Shown here one piece after another: positions 38,296 to 51,107 of a DNA stretch of 64,000 nucleotides. The DNA is from Pseudonocardia xinjiangensis (GTDB taxonomy: Bacteria; Actinomycetota; Actinomycetes; Mycobacteriales; Pseudonocardiaceae). The stretch covers positions 1 to 64,000 of the forward strand of contig NZ_JAAXKY010000005.1 in the NCBI RefSeq assembly GCF_012911925.1, read 5' to 3'. The notes beneath the pieces were generated by a model that ran no database searches, was not told where the DNA came from, and saw only the letters and a list, made by a program, of their open reading frames with translations. Both the position numbers and the translations under genes were made by a program. Every line of letters starts with the position of its first letter. Position 1 is the stretch's first letter.

Positions 38296-38609
38296 CAGAT
38301 CTCCTTCCCGGAACGCCGGGAGACGCGGACACGCTTGCCCTCGTCGGTGGTCTTCTTGCCCACCCGCGTCGGCTTGCCGTCACCGTCGACCAGCATCACG
38401 TTGGAGACGTGGATCGCCGCCTCCTGGGTGACGATTCCGCCGGACTGCGCGCCACGCTGGTTCTGGCTGATCCGGGTGTGCTTCTTGATCCGGTTCACAC
38501 CTTCGACCAGCACACGGTCGCGGTCGGGGTAGGCCTGGATGACCTTGCCCTTCGCGCCCTTGTCCTTGCCGGCGATCACCTGCACGGTGTCGCCCTTCTT
38601 GATCTTCAT
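38295..38609 (-). CDS. rplX: 50S ribosomal protein L24
   Basis: A 104-residue L24, an assembly initiator. The KOW motif is at the start ([22 protein letters not shown]). Its start is one base after the rplN stop. Confidence 0.97.
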   Translation of the reverse strand: MKIKKGDTVQVIAGKDKGAKGKVIQAYPDRDRVLVEGVNRIKKHTRISQNQRGAQSGGIVTQEAAIHVSNVMLVDGDGKPTRVGKKTTDEGKRVRVSRRSGKEI

Positions 38610-38610
38610 G

Positions 38611-38979
38611 TCAGAGCACCTCCGGCGCGAGGGAGATGATCTTCATGAACCGCTTGTCGCGAAGCTCGCGACCGACGGGTCCGAAGATGCGGGTCCCCCG
38701 CGGCTCGCCGTCCGGCTTGATCAGCACGGCGGCGTTCTCGTCGAACCGGATGTAGGAACCGTCCGGCCGGCGCCGCTCCTTCACGGTGCGCACGATGACC
38801 GCCTTGACGACGTCACCGCGCTTCACCCCGGCAGCGGGGATCGCGTCCTTCACGGTGGCCACGATGACATCGCCGATTCCGGCGTAGCGCCGACCCGATC
38901 CGCCCAGCACCCGGATGCAGAGGATCTCCTTGGCACCGGTGTTGTCGGCGACGCGCAGCCGCGACTCCTGCTGGATCAC
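38611..38979 (-). CDS. rplN: 50S ribosomal protein L14
   Basis: A 122-residue L14 ([28 protein letters not shown]-terminal [13 protein letters not shown]). The GTG start overlaps the rpsQ stop (GTGA), so the S10-type and spc-type gene runs are continuous here. Confidence 0.97.
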   Translation of the reverse strand: MIQQESRLRVADNTGAKEILCIRVLGGSGRRYAGIGDVIVATVKDAIPAAGVKRGDVVKAVIVRTVKERRRPDGSYIRFDENAAVLIKPDGEPRGTRIFGPVGRELRDKRFMKIISLAPEVL

Positions 38980-39263
38980 TTCGCCTTCTCCAGGATCTCG
39001 ACCAGCCGCCAGCGCTTGGTGGCCGACAGCGGTCGGGTCTCCATCAGCCGGACGCGGTCGCCGACGCCGGCCGTGTTGGCCTCGTCGTGCGCCTTGACCT
39101 TGCTCGTCCGGCGGATGACCTTGCCGTACATCGGGTGCTTCACGCGGTCCTCGAGGGACACCACGATCGTCTTGTCCATCTTGTCGGACACGACAAGGCC
39201 CTCCCGGACCTTGCGCTCCGCCCGCTCCACCGTCTTCGGCGGCGTCTTGCTTGCGTCACTCAT
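38976..39263 (-). CDS. rpsQ: 30S ribosomal protein S17
   Basis: A 95-residue S17 ([29 protein letters not shown]), with the usual end [23 protein letters not shown]. The ATG overlaps the rpmC stop by four bases. Confidence 0.97.
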   Translation of the reverse strand: MSDASKTPPKTVERAERKVREGLVVSDKMDKTIVVSLEDRVKHPMYGKVIRRTSKVKAHDEANTAGVGDRVRLMETRPLSATKRWRLVEILEKAK

Positions 39264-39505
39264 GCCGCGCCCTCGTTGTCGTCACTCGGGGCGGCAGAGA
39301 GGCCCAGCTCGCGCTCGCGCATGATCGTGTAGATCCGCGCGATGTCGTGCCGGACGGTACGCAGCCGCCGGTTGTTGTCCAGCTGCCCGGTGGCCATCTG
39401 GAAGCGGAGGTTGAACAGCTCCTCCTTGGCCTCCCGCACGCGAAGCGTGAGCTCCTCGTCCGTGAGCTCGCGGAGCTCGGCGGCAGTCGTCGTCGAGGCG
39501 GCCAT
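39260..39505 (-). CDS. rpmC: 50S ribosomal protein L29
   Basis: An 81-residue L29 at the peptide exit tunnel ([33 protein letters not shown]). It overlaps rplP by one base and rpsQ by four. Confidence 0.97.
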   Translation of the reverse strand: MAASTTTAAELRELTDEELTLRVREAKEELFNLRFQMATGQLDNNRRLRTVRHDIARIYTIMRERELGLSAAPSDDNEGAA

Positions 39506-39924
39506 CAGATGTCACCACCCTCACGGGTCACGATCCGGCACTTCATCGGCAGCTTGTGGATCGCGCGGCGCAGGGCCTCGCGAGCGGTCTGCTCGTTGGG
39601 GTAGCTCATCTCGAACAGCACGCGGCCGGGCTTCACGTTGGCCACCCACTTCTCCGGCGAACCCTTGCCGGAACCCATGCGGGTCTCGGCCGGCTTCTTG
39701 GTGAGCGGGCGGTCCGGGAAGACGTTGATCCAGACCTTGCCACCACGGCGGATGTGCCGGTTGATGGCGATACGAGCCGACTCGATCTGCCGGTTGCTCA
39801 CGTACGCAGGCTCGAGAGCCTGGATACCGAAGTCACCGAAGGTCACGCTGGTGCCGCCGGAGGCAGCGCCGGTGCGATGCGGCCGGTGCTGCTTGCGGTG
39901 CTTCACCTTGCGAGGAATCAGCAT
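39505..39924 (-). CDS. rplP: 50S ribosomal protein L16
   Basis: A 139-residue L16 ([47 protein letters not shown]). Positions A-site tRNA. The start lies three bases after the rpsC stop. Confidence 0.97.
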   Translation of the reverse strand: MLIPRKVKHRKQHRPHRTGAASGGTSVTFGDFGIQALEPAYVSNRQIESARIAINRHIRRGGKVWINVFPDRPLTKKPAETRMGSGKGSPEKWVANVKPGRVLFEMSYPNEQTAREALRRAIHKLPMKCRIVTREGGDI

Positions 39925-39927
39925 GGG

Positions 39928-41177
<1,250 letters not shown>

Positions 41178-41216
41178 GATTTCCTTTCACCCTTCCCTAG
41201 TCGCTACTCGAGCCGC

Positions 41217-41498
41217 TCAGCGCCTGCGCGCCTTGCGGTCGTCCTTGATATGGCCACGGAACGTCCGCGTGGGTGCGAACTCCCCCAGCTTGTGGCCGAC
41301 CATCGAGTCCGACACGAACACCGGCACGTGCTTGCGACCGTCGTGCACCGCAATCGTGTGGCCGATCATGTCGGGGATGATGGTGGACCGCCGGGACCAG
41401 GTCCGGATGACGGTCTTCTTGCCGGCCTCGTTGAGCACGTCCACCTTCTTGAGCAGGTGGTCGTCCACGAACGGGCCCTTCTTCAGGCTGCGCGGCAT
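41217..41498 (-). CDS. rpsS: 30S ribosomal protein S19
   Basis: A 93-residue S19 ([39 protein letters not shown]). Full length. Fifteen bases separate it from rplB. Confidence 0.97.
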   Translation of the reverse strand: MPRSLKKGPFVDDHLLKKVDVLNEAGKKTVIRTWSRRSTIIPDMIGHTIAVHDGRKHVPVFVSDSMVGHKLGEFAPTRTFRGHIKDDRKARRR

Positions 41499-41513
41499 TG
41501 GTTACCTCCCTGC

Positions 41514-42347
41514 TCAGCGCTTCTTGCCGGTGCGACGGCGACGGACGATCATGGCGTCACTTGCCTTGCGGTGACGGGTGCGGCCCTCGGGCTTACCCGC
41601 CGGGTTGACCGGGTGGCGACCACCGGAGGTCTTACCCTCACCACCACCGTGCGGGTGGTCGACCGGGTTCATGGCGACACCGCGGACGGTCGGGCGCTTG
41701 CCCTTCCACCGCATGCGGCCTGCCTTGCCCCAGTTGATGTTGGAGTGCTCGGCGTTGCCCACCTCGCCGACGGTGGCGCGGCAGCGCACGTCGACGTTGC
41801 GGATCTCGCCGGACGGCATGCGCAGCTGCGCGTAGGGGCCGTCCTTGGCGACGAGCTGCACGCCCGAACCGGCCGAGCGGGCGATCTTCGCGCCACCGCC
41901 GGGGCGGAGCTCGATCGCGTGCACCACGGTGCCGGTGGGGATGTTGCGCAGCGGCAGGTTGTTGCCGACCTTGATGTCGGCCCGCGGACCGGCCTCGACC
42001 TTGTCGCCCTGCTTGAGCTTCGCCGGCGCGATGATGTAGCGCTTCTCGCCGTCGGCGTAGTGCAGCAGCGCGATCCGGCTGGTGCGGTTGGGGTCGTACT
42101 CGATGTGCGCGACCGTGGCCGGCACACCGTCCTTGTCGTTACGCCGGAAGTCGATCAGGCGGTAGGCGCGCTTGTGCCCGCCGCCCTGGTGCCGGGTGGT
42201 GACCCGCCCGTGCACGTTGCGGCCGCCCTTGCTGTGCAGCGGCCGGACCAGCGACTTCTCCGGCGTGGACCGGGTGATCTCGGCGAAGTCGGAGACGCTC
42301 GAGCCACGACGGCCCGGAGTCGTCGGCTTGTACTTGCGGATGCCCAT
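41514..42347 (-). CDS. rplB: 50S ribosomal protein L2
   Basis: A 277-residue L2 at the peptidyl-transferase region. [20 protein letters not shown] opens the protein, and the conserved [21 protein letters not shown] loop holds the key His. Normal length. Confidence 0.98.
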   Translation of the reverse strand: MGIRKYKPTTPGRRGSSVSDFAEITRSTPEKSLVRPLHSKGGRNVHGRVTTRHQGGGHKRAYRLIDFRRNDKDGVPATVAHIEYDPNRTSRIALLHYADGEKRYIIAPAKLKQGDKVEAGPRADIKVGNNLPLRNIPTGTVVHAIELRPGGGAKIARSAGSGVQLVAKDGPYAQLRMPSGEIRNVDVRCRATVGEVGNAEHSNINWGKAGRMRWKGKRPTVRGVAMNPVDHPHGGGEGKTSGGRHPVNPAGKPEGRTRHRKASDAMIVRRRRTGKKR

Positions 42348-42358
42348 CGGTCAGCCCC

Positions 42359-42658
42359 TCAGCTCGCCCGGCCACCGAAGACGTCGATCGAGCGGCTCTC
42401 CTCGGAGAGCGTCACGATCGCGCGCTTCGTGTCCTTGCGCTTGCCGTATCCGGTGCGGGAGCGCTTGCGCTTGCCCGGGCGGTTCAGCGTGTTGACGCTG
42501 AGCACCCTGACCCCGAACACCTTCTCCACGGCGATCTTGATCTGTGTCTTGTTCGCGTCCGGTCGGACGATGAAGGTGTACTGCCGCTCGTCGAGCAGCC
42601 CGTAGCTCTTCTCCGAGACCACCGGCGCGAGCAGGATGTCGCGCGGATCGGGGATCAC
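42359..42658 (-). CDS. rplW: 50S ribosomal protein L23
   Basis: A 99-residue L23, the docking site for trigger factor and SRP at the tunnel exit ([24 protein letters not shown]). The GTG start overlaps the rplD stop by four bases. Confidence 0.96.
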   Translation of the reverse strand: MIPDPRDILLAPVVSEKSYGLLDERQYTFIVRPDANKTQIKIAVEKVFGVRVLSVNTLNRPGKRKRSRTGYGKRKDTKRAIVTLSEESRSIDVFGGRAS

Positions 42659-43572
42659 TTGTCAGCCTCCTTGCGCTGCGACGACGGCTGCTGGAACCCA
42701 GCCGCCTCGGCCGCCTCGGCGGAGGCGAACCAGACCTCGGCCTCCGTGCGGGCGTAGAACGAGCTGCCCGGCACGTGGTAGAGCATCGAGTCGGCGTTGC
42801 CCTTGACCGGGAAACCCTCCGGCTGCGAGCCGTCGGCCAGCGGAGCGTGGCTCTGCGGTCCGTACGGTGCCTGCTCGTCGATGTCGGCGAGTTCGCTCTC
42901 GCGGGCCGAGGCCCGGGCACCGGACGCCCTGGTGGGCACCGCGATGGGACCGGCGAGGAAGGCGTCGAGCGCCTCCTGCGTGAAGACCACGACGTCGTTG
43001 ACGAGCACGTCGTAGGTGTTCAGCTGGTCGGGCGCGATCACGTGGGCGGTGGGGAGGTTGCGCAGGCTGAGCCAGGTGACCTCGTCCTCACGCCCGACGA
43101 CCACGAGGGCACGGGTGTCGGCGTCGCCCGCCACTGCGGCCAGCGCGGTGCGCGCCGACTTCGTGGACGGGGTCTCCCCGGTGACCAGGGAGGTGACGAC
43201 GTGCACCAGGCCGGCGCGGGCCCGGTCGGAGAGCGCGCCGCGCAGTGCGGCCGCCTTCATCTTCTTCGGGGTCTTCTGCGTGTAGTCACGCGGCGTGGGC
43301 CCGTGGACGACGCCACCGCCGGCGAACTGCGGGGCACGGGTGGAGCCCTGACGGGCCCGGCCGGTGCCCTTCTGGCGGTACGGCTTCTTGCCGCCGCCGC
43401 GGACCTCGCCACGGGTCTTCGTGTCGTGGGTGCCCTGCCGGGCGGCCGCGAGCTGGCCCACCACGACCTGGTGCATCAGCGGCACGTTGGCGGACACGTC
43501 GAAGACGTGCGCGGGGAGCTCGACGGTGCCGTCGGCCTTCCCCTCAGGGGTACGGATCTCGACACTGGTCAT
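42655..43572 (-). CDS. rplD: 50S ribosomal protein L4 with extra C-terminal domain
   Basis: Residues 1-220 are standard L4, including the tunnel loop [20 protein letters not shown] further 85 residues follow, of which 235-299 ([41 protein letters not shown]) are clearly homologous to the extra tail on L17 in this window. At 305 residues it is some 80 longer than M. tuberculosis L4. The ATG at 43572 overlaps the rplC stop (TAATG); upstream in-frame sequence is not conserved. Confidence 0.96.
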   Translation of the reverse strand: MTSVEIRTPEGKADGTVELPAHVFDVSANVPLMHQVVVGQLAAARQGTHDTKTRGEVRGGGKKPYRQKGTGRARQGSTRAPQFAGGGVVHGPTPRDYTQKTPKKMKAAALRGALSDRARAGLVHVVTSLVTGETPSTKSARTALAAVAGDADTRALVVVGREDEVTWLSLRNLPTAHVIAPDQLNTYDVLVNDVVVFTQEALDAFLAGPIAVPTRASGARASARESELADIDEQAPYGPQSHAPLADGSQPEGFPVKGNADSMLYHVPGSSFYARTEAEVWFASAEAAEAAGFQQPSSQRKEADK

Positions 43573-44225
43573 TACTTCGCACCACCCTTCGCGGCCGACT
43601 TGACGACGACGAGGCCGCCGCGGGGACCGGGGACCGCGCCCTTGATCAGCAGCAGGCCGTTGTCGGTGTCGACACGGTGCACCGTGAGGTTCTGCGTGGT
43701 GATGCGCGCGTTGCCCATACGGCCGGCCATCCGGACGCCCTTGAAGACGCGGCCCGGGGTGGCGCACCCGCCGATGGAACCCGGCGAGCGGTGCTTGCGC
43801 TGGGTGCCGTGGCTGGCGCCGAGGCCCTTGAAGCCGTGGCGCTTCATGACACCCGCGGTGCCCTTGCCCTTGCTGGTGCCCACGACGTCCACCACGGCGC
43901 CGGCGTCGAACACTGCCGCCGTGATCTCCTGGCCGACCGTGTACTCGCCTGCATCGGAGGTGCGCAGCTCGACCAGGTGCCGGCGGGGCGTGGTGCCCGC
44001 CTTGCTGTAGTGGCCGGTGCGCGGCTTGTTGACCTTGCGTGGGTCGATCGCCCCGTACGCGAGCTGGACGGCCTTGTAGCCGTCGCTCTCAGGGGTGCGG
44101 ACCTGCGTCACCACGTTCGGGCCCGCCTGGACCACGGTGACCGGGACCACCCGGTTGTTCTCGTCGAAGACCTGGGTCATCCCGAGCTTTGTGCCCAGGA
44201 TCCCGGTGATCTGCCTCTCGGTCAT
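43572..44225 (-). CDS. rplC: 50S ribosomal protein L3
   Basis: A 217-residue L3. [20 protein letters not shown] opens it, and the central loop [26 protein letters not shown] reaches toward the peptidyl-transferase centre. Full length. Confidence 0.97.
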   Translation of the reverse strand: MTERQITGILGTKLGMTQVFDENNRVVPVTVVQAGPNVVTQVRTPESDGYKAVQLAYGAIDPRKVNKPRTGHYSKAGTTPRRHLVELRTSDAGEYTVGQEITAAVFDAGAVVDVVGTSKGKGTAGVMKRHGFKGLGASHGTQRKHRSPGSIGGCATPGRVFKGVRMAGRMGNARITTQNLTVHRVDTDNGLLLIKGAVPGPRGGLVVVKSAAKGGAK

Positions 44226-44239
44226 CTTCTCGGTCAGCC

Positions 44240-44545
44240 CTACTGAATGTTGACGTCGACGCTGGCCGGCAGGTCGATGCGCATGAGCGCGTCGACCGTC
44301 TTGGGCGTCGGGTCGAGGATGTCGATCAGCCGCTTGTGGGTGCGCATCTCGAAGTGCTCGCGCGAGTCCTTGTACTTGTGCGGCGAACGGATGACGCAGT
44401 AGATGTTCTTCTCCGTCGGCAGTGGCACCGGCCCGACGACCCGAGCACCCGTGCGCGTGACCGTCTCGACGATCTTGCGCGCGGAGGCGTCGATGGCCTC
44501 GTGGTCATAGGCCTTCAGCCTGATGCGGATCTTTTGTCCCGCCAT
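44240..44545 (-). CDS. rpsJ: 30S ribosomal protein S10
   Basis: A 101-residue S10 ([47 protein letters not shown]). It also serves as NusE in antitermination. First gene of the ribosomal run to rplO. Confidence 0.98.
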   Translation of the reverse strand: MAGQKIRIRLKAYDHEAIDASARKIVETVTRTGARVVGPVPLPTEKNIYCVIRSPHKYKDSREHFEMRTHKRLIDILDPTPKTVDALMRIDLPASVDVNIQ

Positions 44546-44852
44546 GGTCGTCGGTCGTCCTCTTCTTCCTGCCGCTCATGTACGCGCGCTCCGGGTGGGG
44601 CACGCGTGGAGGAGCCCCGCCCTCCGTCGGTTGGGTCTCACCCCACGTGGCTCCGGTCCACGAGGTCGGGCGTGTCGCGCCCTACTCACAGACCAGTTCC
44701 CGGATCACCCGCGACCCCCGGGGGGTCGCTGTGCTCGAGGGTCGGCGTCCGGGGCCGGTGCGCACGGAAGTACCTCTCCGCGCGCACCGACGCCCTACGC
44801 ACAACCCGTCAAGGATGCCACACGCTGGTGCGGCACCCTCGACCGGGGGGTC
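44546..44852 (-). other. Intergenic leader between tuf and rpsJ
   Basis: These 307 bases hold no gene. A 9-bp palindrome with a one-base centre (44711-44729, arms GCGACCCCC/GGGGGTCGC) and an 8-bp inverted repeat (44756-44763 with 44782-44789) could be the tuf terminator or part of a regulatory leader. A promoter for rpsJ is expected here, but I see no convincing -35/-10 pair. No L4-binding leader structure could be judged by eye. Confidence 0.5.
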
Positions 44853-46046
44853 TTACTTGTTGATCTTGATGACCTGACCGGCGCCGACGGTCCGTCCACC
44901 CTCGCGGATGGCGAACTGCAGGCCCTCCTCCATGGCGATCGGCTGGATCAGCGAAACGCTCATGGTGGTGTTGTCGCCCGGCATGACCATCTCGGTGCCG
45001 CTGGGCAGCGTCACCACGCCGGTCACGTCGGTGGTGCGGAAGTAGAACTGCGGCCGGTAGTTGTTGAAGAACGGCGTGTGCCGGCCACCCTCGTCCTTGG
45101 ACAGGATGTAGACCTGGCCCTCGAACTCCGTGTGCGGGGTGATCGAGCCGGGCTTCACGACGACCTGGCCGCGCTCGACGTCCTCGCGCTTGATGCCGCG
45201 GAGCAGCAGGCCGACGTTCTCGCCCGCGCGCCCCTCGTCGAGGATCTTGCGGAACATCTCGACGCCCGTGGTGGTGGTCTTGGTCGACTTCTCGCGAATG
45301 CCGACGATCTCCACCTCCTCGTTCACCTTGACGATGCCGCGCTCGATGCGGCCCGTGACCACGGTGCCGCGGCCGGTGATCGTGAAGACGTCCTCGACGG
45401 GCATGAGGAACGGCTTCTCGATGTCGCGCTCCGGCTCCGGGATGCTCTCGTCCACGGCGTCCATGAGCTCGAGCAGCTTGGCGCCCCACTCGGCGTCGCC
45501 CTCGAGCGCCTTCAGCGCCGAGACACGCACGATCGGGAGGTCGTCGCCCGGGTACTCCTGCGACGACAGCAGCTCGCGGACCTCCAGCTCGACGAGCTCG
45601 AGGATCTCCTCGTCGTCGACCATGTCGGCCTTGTTGAGCGCCACGACGATGTAGGGCACCCCGACCTGACGGGCGAGCAGCACGTGCTCACGCGTCTGCG
45701 GCATGGGGCCGTCGGTGGCCGCGACCACCAGGATGGCGCCGTCCATCTGCGCCGCACCGGTGATCATGTTCTTGATGTAGTCGGCGTGCCCGGGGCAGTC
45801 GACGTGCGCGTAGTGGCGCTTCTCGGTCTGGTACTCGACGTGCGCGATCGAGATCGTGATGCCGCGCTGACGCTCCTCGGGAGCCTTGTCGATCTGGTCG
45901 AACGCCGAAGCCTCGTTGAGGTTCGGGTACTTGTCGTGCAGAACCTTGGTGATTGCCGCCGTCAGCGTGGTCTTGCCGTGGTCGATGTGACCGATGGTGC
46001 CGATGTTGACGTGCGGCTTGGTCCGCTCGAACTTCGCCTTCGCCAC
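44853..46046 (-). CDS. tuf: Elongation factor Tu
   Basis: A 397-residue GTPase delivering aminoacyl-tRNA. The GTPase motifs are [21 protein letters not shown] and [30 protein letters not shown] is the domain 3 signature. The GTG at 46046 has a perfect AGGAGG upstream and gives the conserved [16 protein letters not shown] start. Last gene of the str-type run. Confidence 0.98.
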   Translation of the reverse strand: MAKAKFERTKPHVNIGTIGHIDHGKTTLTAAITKVLHDKYPNLNEASAFDQIDKAPEERQRGITISIAHVEYQTEKRHYAHVDCPGHADYIKNMITGAAQMDGAILVVAATDGPMPQTREHVLLARQVGVPYIVVALNKADMVDDEEILELVELEVRELLSSQEYPGDDLPIVRVSALKALEGDAEWGAKLLELMDAVDESIPEPERDIEKPFLMPVEDVFTITGRGTVVTGRIERGIVKVNEEVEIVGIREKSTKTTTTGVEMFRKILDEGRAGENVGLLLRGIKREDVERGQVVVKPGSITPHTEFEGQVYILSKDEGGRHTPFFNNYRPQFYFRTTDVTGVVTLPSGTEMVMPGDNTTMSVSLIQPIAMEEGLQFAIREGGRTVGAGQVIKINK

Positions 46047-46152
46047 TGGGGAATCCTCCTGGACTGGTGTACTTGTCCGCCGTGCTGACGGCAGGTATGT
46101 GGGGTGGTGCCGGTACGAGCCGCGGACGGTACCCGTCCGCGGCACGAGCCTC

Positions 46153-48252
46153 TTACTCGCCCGTGGCCTTGGCGATGATCTCCTTGGCCACGTTGGACGG
46201 AACCTCCGCGTAGGAGTCGAAGACCATCGTGTAGTTCGCCCGGCCCTGGGTCCGCGACCGCAGGTCGCCGACGTAACCGAACATCTCGGAGAGCGGCACC
46301 AGCGCCTTGACGACGCGGGCGCCCGCCCGCTCCTCCATGGCCTGGATCTGGCCACGGCGAGAGTTGAGGTCGCCGATCACATCGCCCATGTAGTCCTCGG
46401 GCGTGGTGACCTCGACGGCCATCATGGGCTCGAGCAGGGCCGGGTCGGCCTTGCGCGCAGCCTCCTTGAGAGCCATCGAGCCGGCGACCTTGAAGGCCAT
46501 CTCGGACGAGTCGACCTCGTGGTACTGGCCGTCGAGCAGAGTCAGCTTGATACCGGTCAGCGGATAACCGGCAAGGATGCCGTACTGCATGGCGTCCTGG
46601 GCACCCGCGTCGACCGACGGGATGTACTCCCGCGGCACGCGACCGCCGCTGACCTTGTTGTCGAACTCGTACAGCGCACCGTCGGCCGTGTCGAGCGGCT
46701 CCAGCTTGATGATCACGCGGGCGAACTGGCCCGAGCCACCCGTCTGCTTCTTGTGGGTGTACTCGAACTTGTCCACCGTGCGGCGGATCGTCTCGCGGTA
46801 GGCCACCTGCGGCTTACCGATGTTGGCCTCGACCTTGTAGTCGCTCTTCATCCGGTTGACCAGCACCTCGAGGTGCAGCTCGCCCATGCCCGCCAGGATG
46901 GTCTGGCCCGAGTCCTGGTCCAGGTGGACCTGGAACGTCGGGTCCTCCTCGGCGAGCTTCTGGATGGCGATACCCAGCTTCTCCTGGTCGGCCTTCGTCT
47001 TCGGCTCCACCGCGACCTGGATGACCGGGTCCGGGAAGGTCATCGACTCGAGCACGATCGGCGCCTGCGGGTCGCTGAGCGTCTCGCCCGTGGTCGTGTC
47101 CTTCAGGCCGATGACGGCGTAGATGTGCCCGACCAGGGCCTCGTCGACCGGGTTCTCCTTGTTGGCGTGCATCTGGAAGATCTTCCCGATGCGCTCCTTG
47201 CGGTCCTTGGTCGAGTTGATGACCTGGGAACCCGCAGCGACCCGACCCGAGTACACCCGGATGTAGGTCAGTTTGCCGAAGAACGGGTGCGCGGCGATCT
47301 TGAAGGCCAGAGCCGAGAACGGCTCGTCCTTCGTGGGCTTGCGGCTGGCCGGGGTCTCCCCGTCCTGCAGCGTGCCCTCCACCGGCGGGAGGTCGTACGG
47401 CGACGGCAGGTAGTCGATCACCGCGTCGAGCAGGGGCTGGACGCCCTTGTTCTTGAACGCGGAGCCACAGATCACCGGGTAGGCCGCACGGTCGTTCACG
47501 ATCTTGCGGATGCCGTGCTTGATCTGCTCGACGGTGAAGTCCTCGCCGCCGAGGTAGGCCTCCATCAGGGAGTCGTCGGTCTCGGCGACGGCCTCGACCA
47601 GCTGCAGCCGGTACTCGGCCGCCCGCTCGGCCAGATCGGCCGGGATCTCCTCGATCGTGTAGTCCTCGCCGATGGCGACCTCGCCGCGCCAGGTGAGCGC
47701 GCGCATCTGGACCAGGTCCACGACACCGATGAAGTCGTTCTCCGAGCCGATCGGCAGCTGCAGCGGCAGCGGCTTCGCGCCCAGACGGTCCTGGATCGTC
47801 TGCACGGTGAAGTAGAAGTCCGCGCCGAGCTTGTCCATCTTGTTGACGAAACAGATGCGCGGGACGTCGTACTTGGAGGCCTGTCGCCAGACCTGCTCGG
47901 ACTGCGGCTCGACCCCTTCCTTGCCGTCGAAGACCGCAACAGCGCCGTCGAGCACCCGCAGGTTCCGCTCCACCTCGACCGTGAAGTCGACGTGACCGGG
48001 GGTGTCGATGATGTTGATCTGGTGGTCTTTCCAGAAGCAGGTGGTGGCGGCGGAGGTGATCGTGATGCCGCGCTTCTGCTCCTCCTCCATCCAGTCCATC
48101 GTGGCCGCACCGTCGTGCACTTCACCGATCTTGTAGTTGATCCCGGTGTAGTACAGGATCCGCTCGGTGGTAGTGGTCTTGCCGGCGTCGATGTGAGCCA
48201 TGATGCCGATGTTGCGGACCTTCGTCAGGTCCGTGAGCACGTCCCGTGCCAC
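46153..48252 (-). CDS. fusA: Elongation factor G
   Basis: A 699-residue translocase GTPase. G motifs are [23 protein letters not shown] and NKMDKLGAD. Domains II-V run to the C-terminal [23 protein letters not shown]. Starts with GTG at 48252, 45 bases after rpsG. Confidence 0.98.
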   Translation of the reverse strand: MARDVLTDLTKVRNIGIMAHIDAGKTTTTERILYYTGINYKIGEVHDGAATMDWMEEEQKRGITITSAATTCFWKDHQINIIDTPGHVDFTVEVERNLRVLDGAVAVFDGKEGVEPQSEQVWRQASKYDVPRICFVNKMDKLGADFYFTVQTIQDRLGAKPLPLQLPIGSENDFIGVVDLVQMRALTWRGEVAIGEDYTIEEIPADLAERAAEYRLQLVEAVAETDDSLMEAYLGGEDFTVEQIKHGIRKIVNDRAAYPVICGSAFKNKGVQPLLDAVIDYLPSPYDLPPVEGTLQDGETPASRKPTKDEPFSALAFKIAAHPFFGKLTYIRVYSGRVAAGSQVINSTKDRKERIGKIFQMHANKENPVDEALVGHIYAVIGLKDTTTGETLSDPQAPIVLESMTFPDPVIQVAVEPKTKADQEKLGIAIQKLAEEDPTFQVHLDQDSGQTILAGMGELHLEVLVNRMKSDYKVEANIGKPQVAYRETIRRTVDKFEYTHKKQTGGSGQFARVIIKLEPLDTADGALYEFDNKVSGGRVPREYIPSVDAGAQDAMQYGILAGYPLTGIKLTLLDGQYHEVDSSEMAFKVAGSMALKEAARKADPALLEPMMAVEVTTPEDYMGDVIGDLNSRRGQIQAMEERAGARVVKALVPLSEMFGYVGDLRSRTQGRANYTMVFDSYAEVPSNVAKEIIAKATGE

Positions 48253-48297
48253 TGTTAGCTCGCTTCCCTCAGCAGGTTGGCGCGGACGATCGGCCCG

Positions 48298-48767
48298 TCA
48301 CCAGCGGTAGTGGGCGAAGGCTCGGTTGGACTCCGCCATCTTGTGCATGTCCTCGCGCCGCTTCACGCTGGCGCCCAGTCCGTTGCTTGCGTCGAGCAGC
48401 TCGTTCATCAGCCGGTCGACCATCGTCTTCTCGCGCCGCTGCCCGGCGTAGGACACCAGCCAGCGCAGGCCCAGCGTGGTCTGCCGGACGGCACGGACCT
48501 CGATCGGCACCTGGTAGGTGGCGCCACCGACACGGCGGCTGCGCACCTCGAGGGCCGGCTTCACGTTGTCCAGCGCGCGCTTGAGCGTGACCACCGGGTC
48601 GGTGCCGGTCTTCTCCCGGGTGCCCTCCAGCGCGGCGTAGACGATGCGCTCGGCCAGCGAGCGCTTGCCGTCCTGGAGGACCTTGTTCACCAGCTGGGTG
48701 ACCAGCGGCGAGCTGTAGACCGGGTCGGAGACCAGCGGCCGCTTCGGAGCAGGACCCTTACGGGGCA

Positions 48768-48768
<1 letters not shown>
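48298..48768 (-). CDS. rpsG: 30S ribosomal protein S7
   Basis: A 156-residue S7 ([31 protein letters not shown]), initiator of head assembly. Full length, ending FAHYRW. Its ATG shares one base with the rpsL stop. Confidence 0.98.
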
Positions 48769-49142
<374 letters not shown>

Positions 49143-49846
49143 GAACCGTCTGCTTCTTCCCGTCGGTGTGCTCTGTCGGTGCTGGTGGTGCGTGCTCGTG
49201 CCATTCGCGGGAAGAGGCCGATTCACACCGGCCGCCCACCCCCGAGGTCGGGCGTGTCCCAAGATCGGACGTACTGCTGCCCGGGCACCGAGCGATGAGA
49301 TCGGGGACCTCACGAGGGGCCGGGGGGCCCACGGACCCGGTGGACCGTTCTCGCACGTCGTGCGGGATCGGCGACCACAGGGCACGCAGATCGGCCCGAC
49401 CGTGGTCGAGCGCAAGACAACAGAGTACCCGCCCCACAGGAAGGGGGTCAAAACGGGTCCTCGTCGGCGCCCTGCCGGTAGGAGCAGGGTGCCGCAAGGT
49501 GACGCGCCCCGCAAGAGGACGCGCCCGCTCGCCGCTGGGAAACCCCCGCTCGCCGCAACCGTGCAGCGGCGGAGATCCCCCCGTACCGGTTAGCACAACG
49601 CCCGTGCGCAGCCACTGATTCCCGCGGGGCCGGCACGGCCGGCACGAGCGCGCACGGAATGCCGTGGATGTGAAGCGCGAGCCGCGCCGGGGCTGCGGCA
49701 CATCCTGCCCGGAGGGCGACCGTGTCGTTCAGAGCGTCGTTCAGAGCCGCAACGGCGTCACCACGTCGTCCGGGTACAGGCTTACGGCTATGACGTCACT
49801 GCGTCACAGCCGTCATTGCGTCACAGCCGTCACTGCGTCGTCGGCG
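49143..49846 (-). other. Intergenic region between rpsL and the mbtH gene
   Basis: These 704 bases contain no supported gene. They hold the rpsL promoter (49422-49451), its leader, and a short tandem repeat next to the mbtH stop (49798-49848). The region is the boundary between the ribosomal genes and the biosynthetic cluster; no insertion sequence, tRNA or attachment-site repeat is visible. Confidence 0.7.
49422..49451 (-). promoter_or_regulatory. Predicted SigA-type promoter of rpsL-rpsG-fusA-tuf
   Basis: On the minus strand TTGACC (49451-49446) and TACTCT (49427-49422) are 18 bases apart, flanked by GTTTTGACC and GGCGGGTACTCT. The rplM promoter has the same design and flanks. The -10 is about 280 bases before rpsL. 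Confidence 0.7.
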
Positions 49847-49848
49847 TC
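49798..49848. repeat. Three tandem 17-bp repeats
   Basis: Units 49798-49814 and 49815-49831 differ at one base (ACTGCGTCACAGCCGTC versus ATTGCGTCACAGCCGTC). The third, 49832-49848, is diverged in its second half and runs into the mbtH stop codon. Function unknown; slippage expansion at the 3' end of the gene is likely. Confidence 0.75.
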
Positions 49849-50038
49849 ACCGCGCGCTGAGCGGGCGCAGGTCGGTCCAGTGCTCCTCGACGTAGTCGAG
49901 GCACGACCGGCGGTCGGACTCGCCGTGCACCACGCGCCAGCCTTCGGGCACGGCGATGCGGGCGGGCCAGATGGAGTGCTGGTCCTCGTGGTTGACGAGC
50001 ACCAGGAACGTGCCGTCGGGGTCGTCGAACGGGTTCAT
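49847..50038 (-). CDS. MbtH-like protein, NRPS adenylation-domain partner
   Basis: A 63-residue MbtH family protein. The signature residues are present: [15 protein letters not shown], the S-I-W-P motif, W34 in PEGWRVV, and the C-terminal EHWTDLRP. MbtH proteins bind and activate NRPS adenylation domains. The ATG at 50038 follows GAGGAG. It lies 175 bases downstream of the transglutaminase-like gene. It marks this region as an NRPS-type cluster and probably serves one or both A domains at 57213-62474. Confidence 0.95.
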   Translation of the reverse strand: MNPFDDPDGTFLVLVNHEDQHSIWPARIAVPEGWRVVHGESDRRSCLDYVEEHWTDLRPLSAR

Positions 50039-50213
50039 GAGCGGCTCCTCAACGGGGATCGGACTCCGGCCGAGACCTACCGTCTGCGGCCTGAACCCTA
50101 GGAGCGACCCACCTCGGCATGGAGTCGCTGAAACATGCGACGCAGGGCCGGGCGTTCCCGGCGCCGCCGGGGGCCCGCGGCGCTGATGCCCCGTGCGGCG
50201 ACGTGCCGCCAGG

Positions 50214-51107
50214 TCACTCGGGGCGCAGGGTCACGGGAGCCGGCCCGAGCGCTGCGGGAGAAAAGCTCGTCACCGTCTCCGGCACCCGCCAGTCCGGGTC
50301 AGCGAACAGGCTGAGGATCTGCTTCAGCGTCAGGTCGGGTGCATGCAGGATCTCGGCCAGCCCATCGAGTTTCGGGGCGAGCTCCTCGGCGTCGACGGTC
50401 TCGTCGTCGAGCAGGCCCCACACGTCCCAGAGCACCATCTCGTGCTTGTTCAACGCCGCGAGGTCCTGCACGAGGTTGTGCGTCAGCTGTGGCCAGCTGC
50501 GCAGGAACCGCTCCTTGCGGTTCGGCGACACCACGAACCGATCCGGATCCAGCAGGCCGGCGCGGCACTGGGCCCATGCCTCCGGCCCGGCCAGGAACAG
50601 CTCCCTCGGCACGTCCAGGACATCGACCGCATCGTGCTCCGCGAACTGCGCGTCGACCAGCCGCCAGCGGGCCTCGTCCCGGTCCCACACCTCGCCGACC
50701 ACATGATCCATCGCCCACTCCGGCTCCAGGTACATCGAGAACCCGACGCGGGCCCTGGCCGGTATGCCGTGGTGCCGGGCCAGGGCGACCAGCAGGAGGG
50801 TGGAGTCGCGGCAGCAGCCCACCACGCGGTCGGTCGGTGCGCGATCACCGCCGAGTGGCGCGGGATCCAGTTCGTGCAGCCGGGCGAGCAGGACGTCGGC
50901 ATAACGCTCGTCGATCTCGGCAATGCGTCCGGCGGCGAAGCCGTGCTGGGTGATATCGCCCCGGGCCGTGTAGTGGAACACCAGGCCGGAGGCCGCTTCA
51001 TGGATACCGGGCAAATCGGACCGGACGTCGTCCAGCCACCATGCCATCGCCCGCGGATCGGTGAAGCGACTCTGGGGGGTGTAGAACGTCGCCGCGGTCT
51101 CGGTCAC
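50214..51107 (-). CDS. Transglutaminase-like protein of the biosynthetic cluster
   Basis: A 297-residue protein with the transglutaminase fold's triad: Cys99 ([15 protein letters not shown]), His135 ([11 protein letters not shown]) and Asp152 (RWRLVDAQF). No signal peptide or membrane segment is seen, so it is cytosolic. Transglutaminase homologues in some clusters (AdmF of andrimid) form amide bonds between carrier-bound acyl groups and amines. In a cluster without a full condensation domain this is an attractive role, but a protease/amidase role is equally possible. The GTG start at 51107 has a weak ribosome-binding site. Confidence 0.75.
   Translation of the reverse strand: MTETAATFYTPQSRFTDPRAMAWWLDDVRSDLPGIHEAASGLVFHYTARGDITQHGFAAGRIAEIDERYADVLLARLHELDPAPLGGDRAPTDRVVGCCRDSTLLLVALARHHGIPARARVGFSMYLEPEWAMDHVVGEVWDRDEARWRLVDAQFAEHDAVDVLDVPRELFLAGPEAWAQCRAGLLDPDRFVVSPNRKERFLRSWPQLTHNLVQDLAALNKHEMVLWDVWGLLDDETVDAEELAPKLDGLAEILHAPDLTLKQILSLFADPDWRVPETVTSFSPAALGPAPVTLRPE

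Noticed and set aside
45994-48258. A 754-codon plus-strand open frame opposite fusA
   Set aside because: Its sequence is Leu/Val/Asp/Arg low-complexity, a product of codon bias on the opposite strand of a highly conserved gene, and it has no domain I recognise.
49143-49846. Possible mobile-element boundary or tRNA attachment site between rpsL and the cluster
   Set aside because: I saw no integrase, transposase, tRNA-like fold, or direct-repeat pair that would mark an insertion end; only a short tandem repeat is present.
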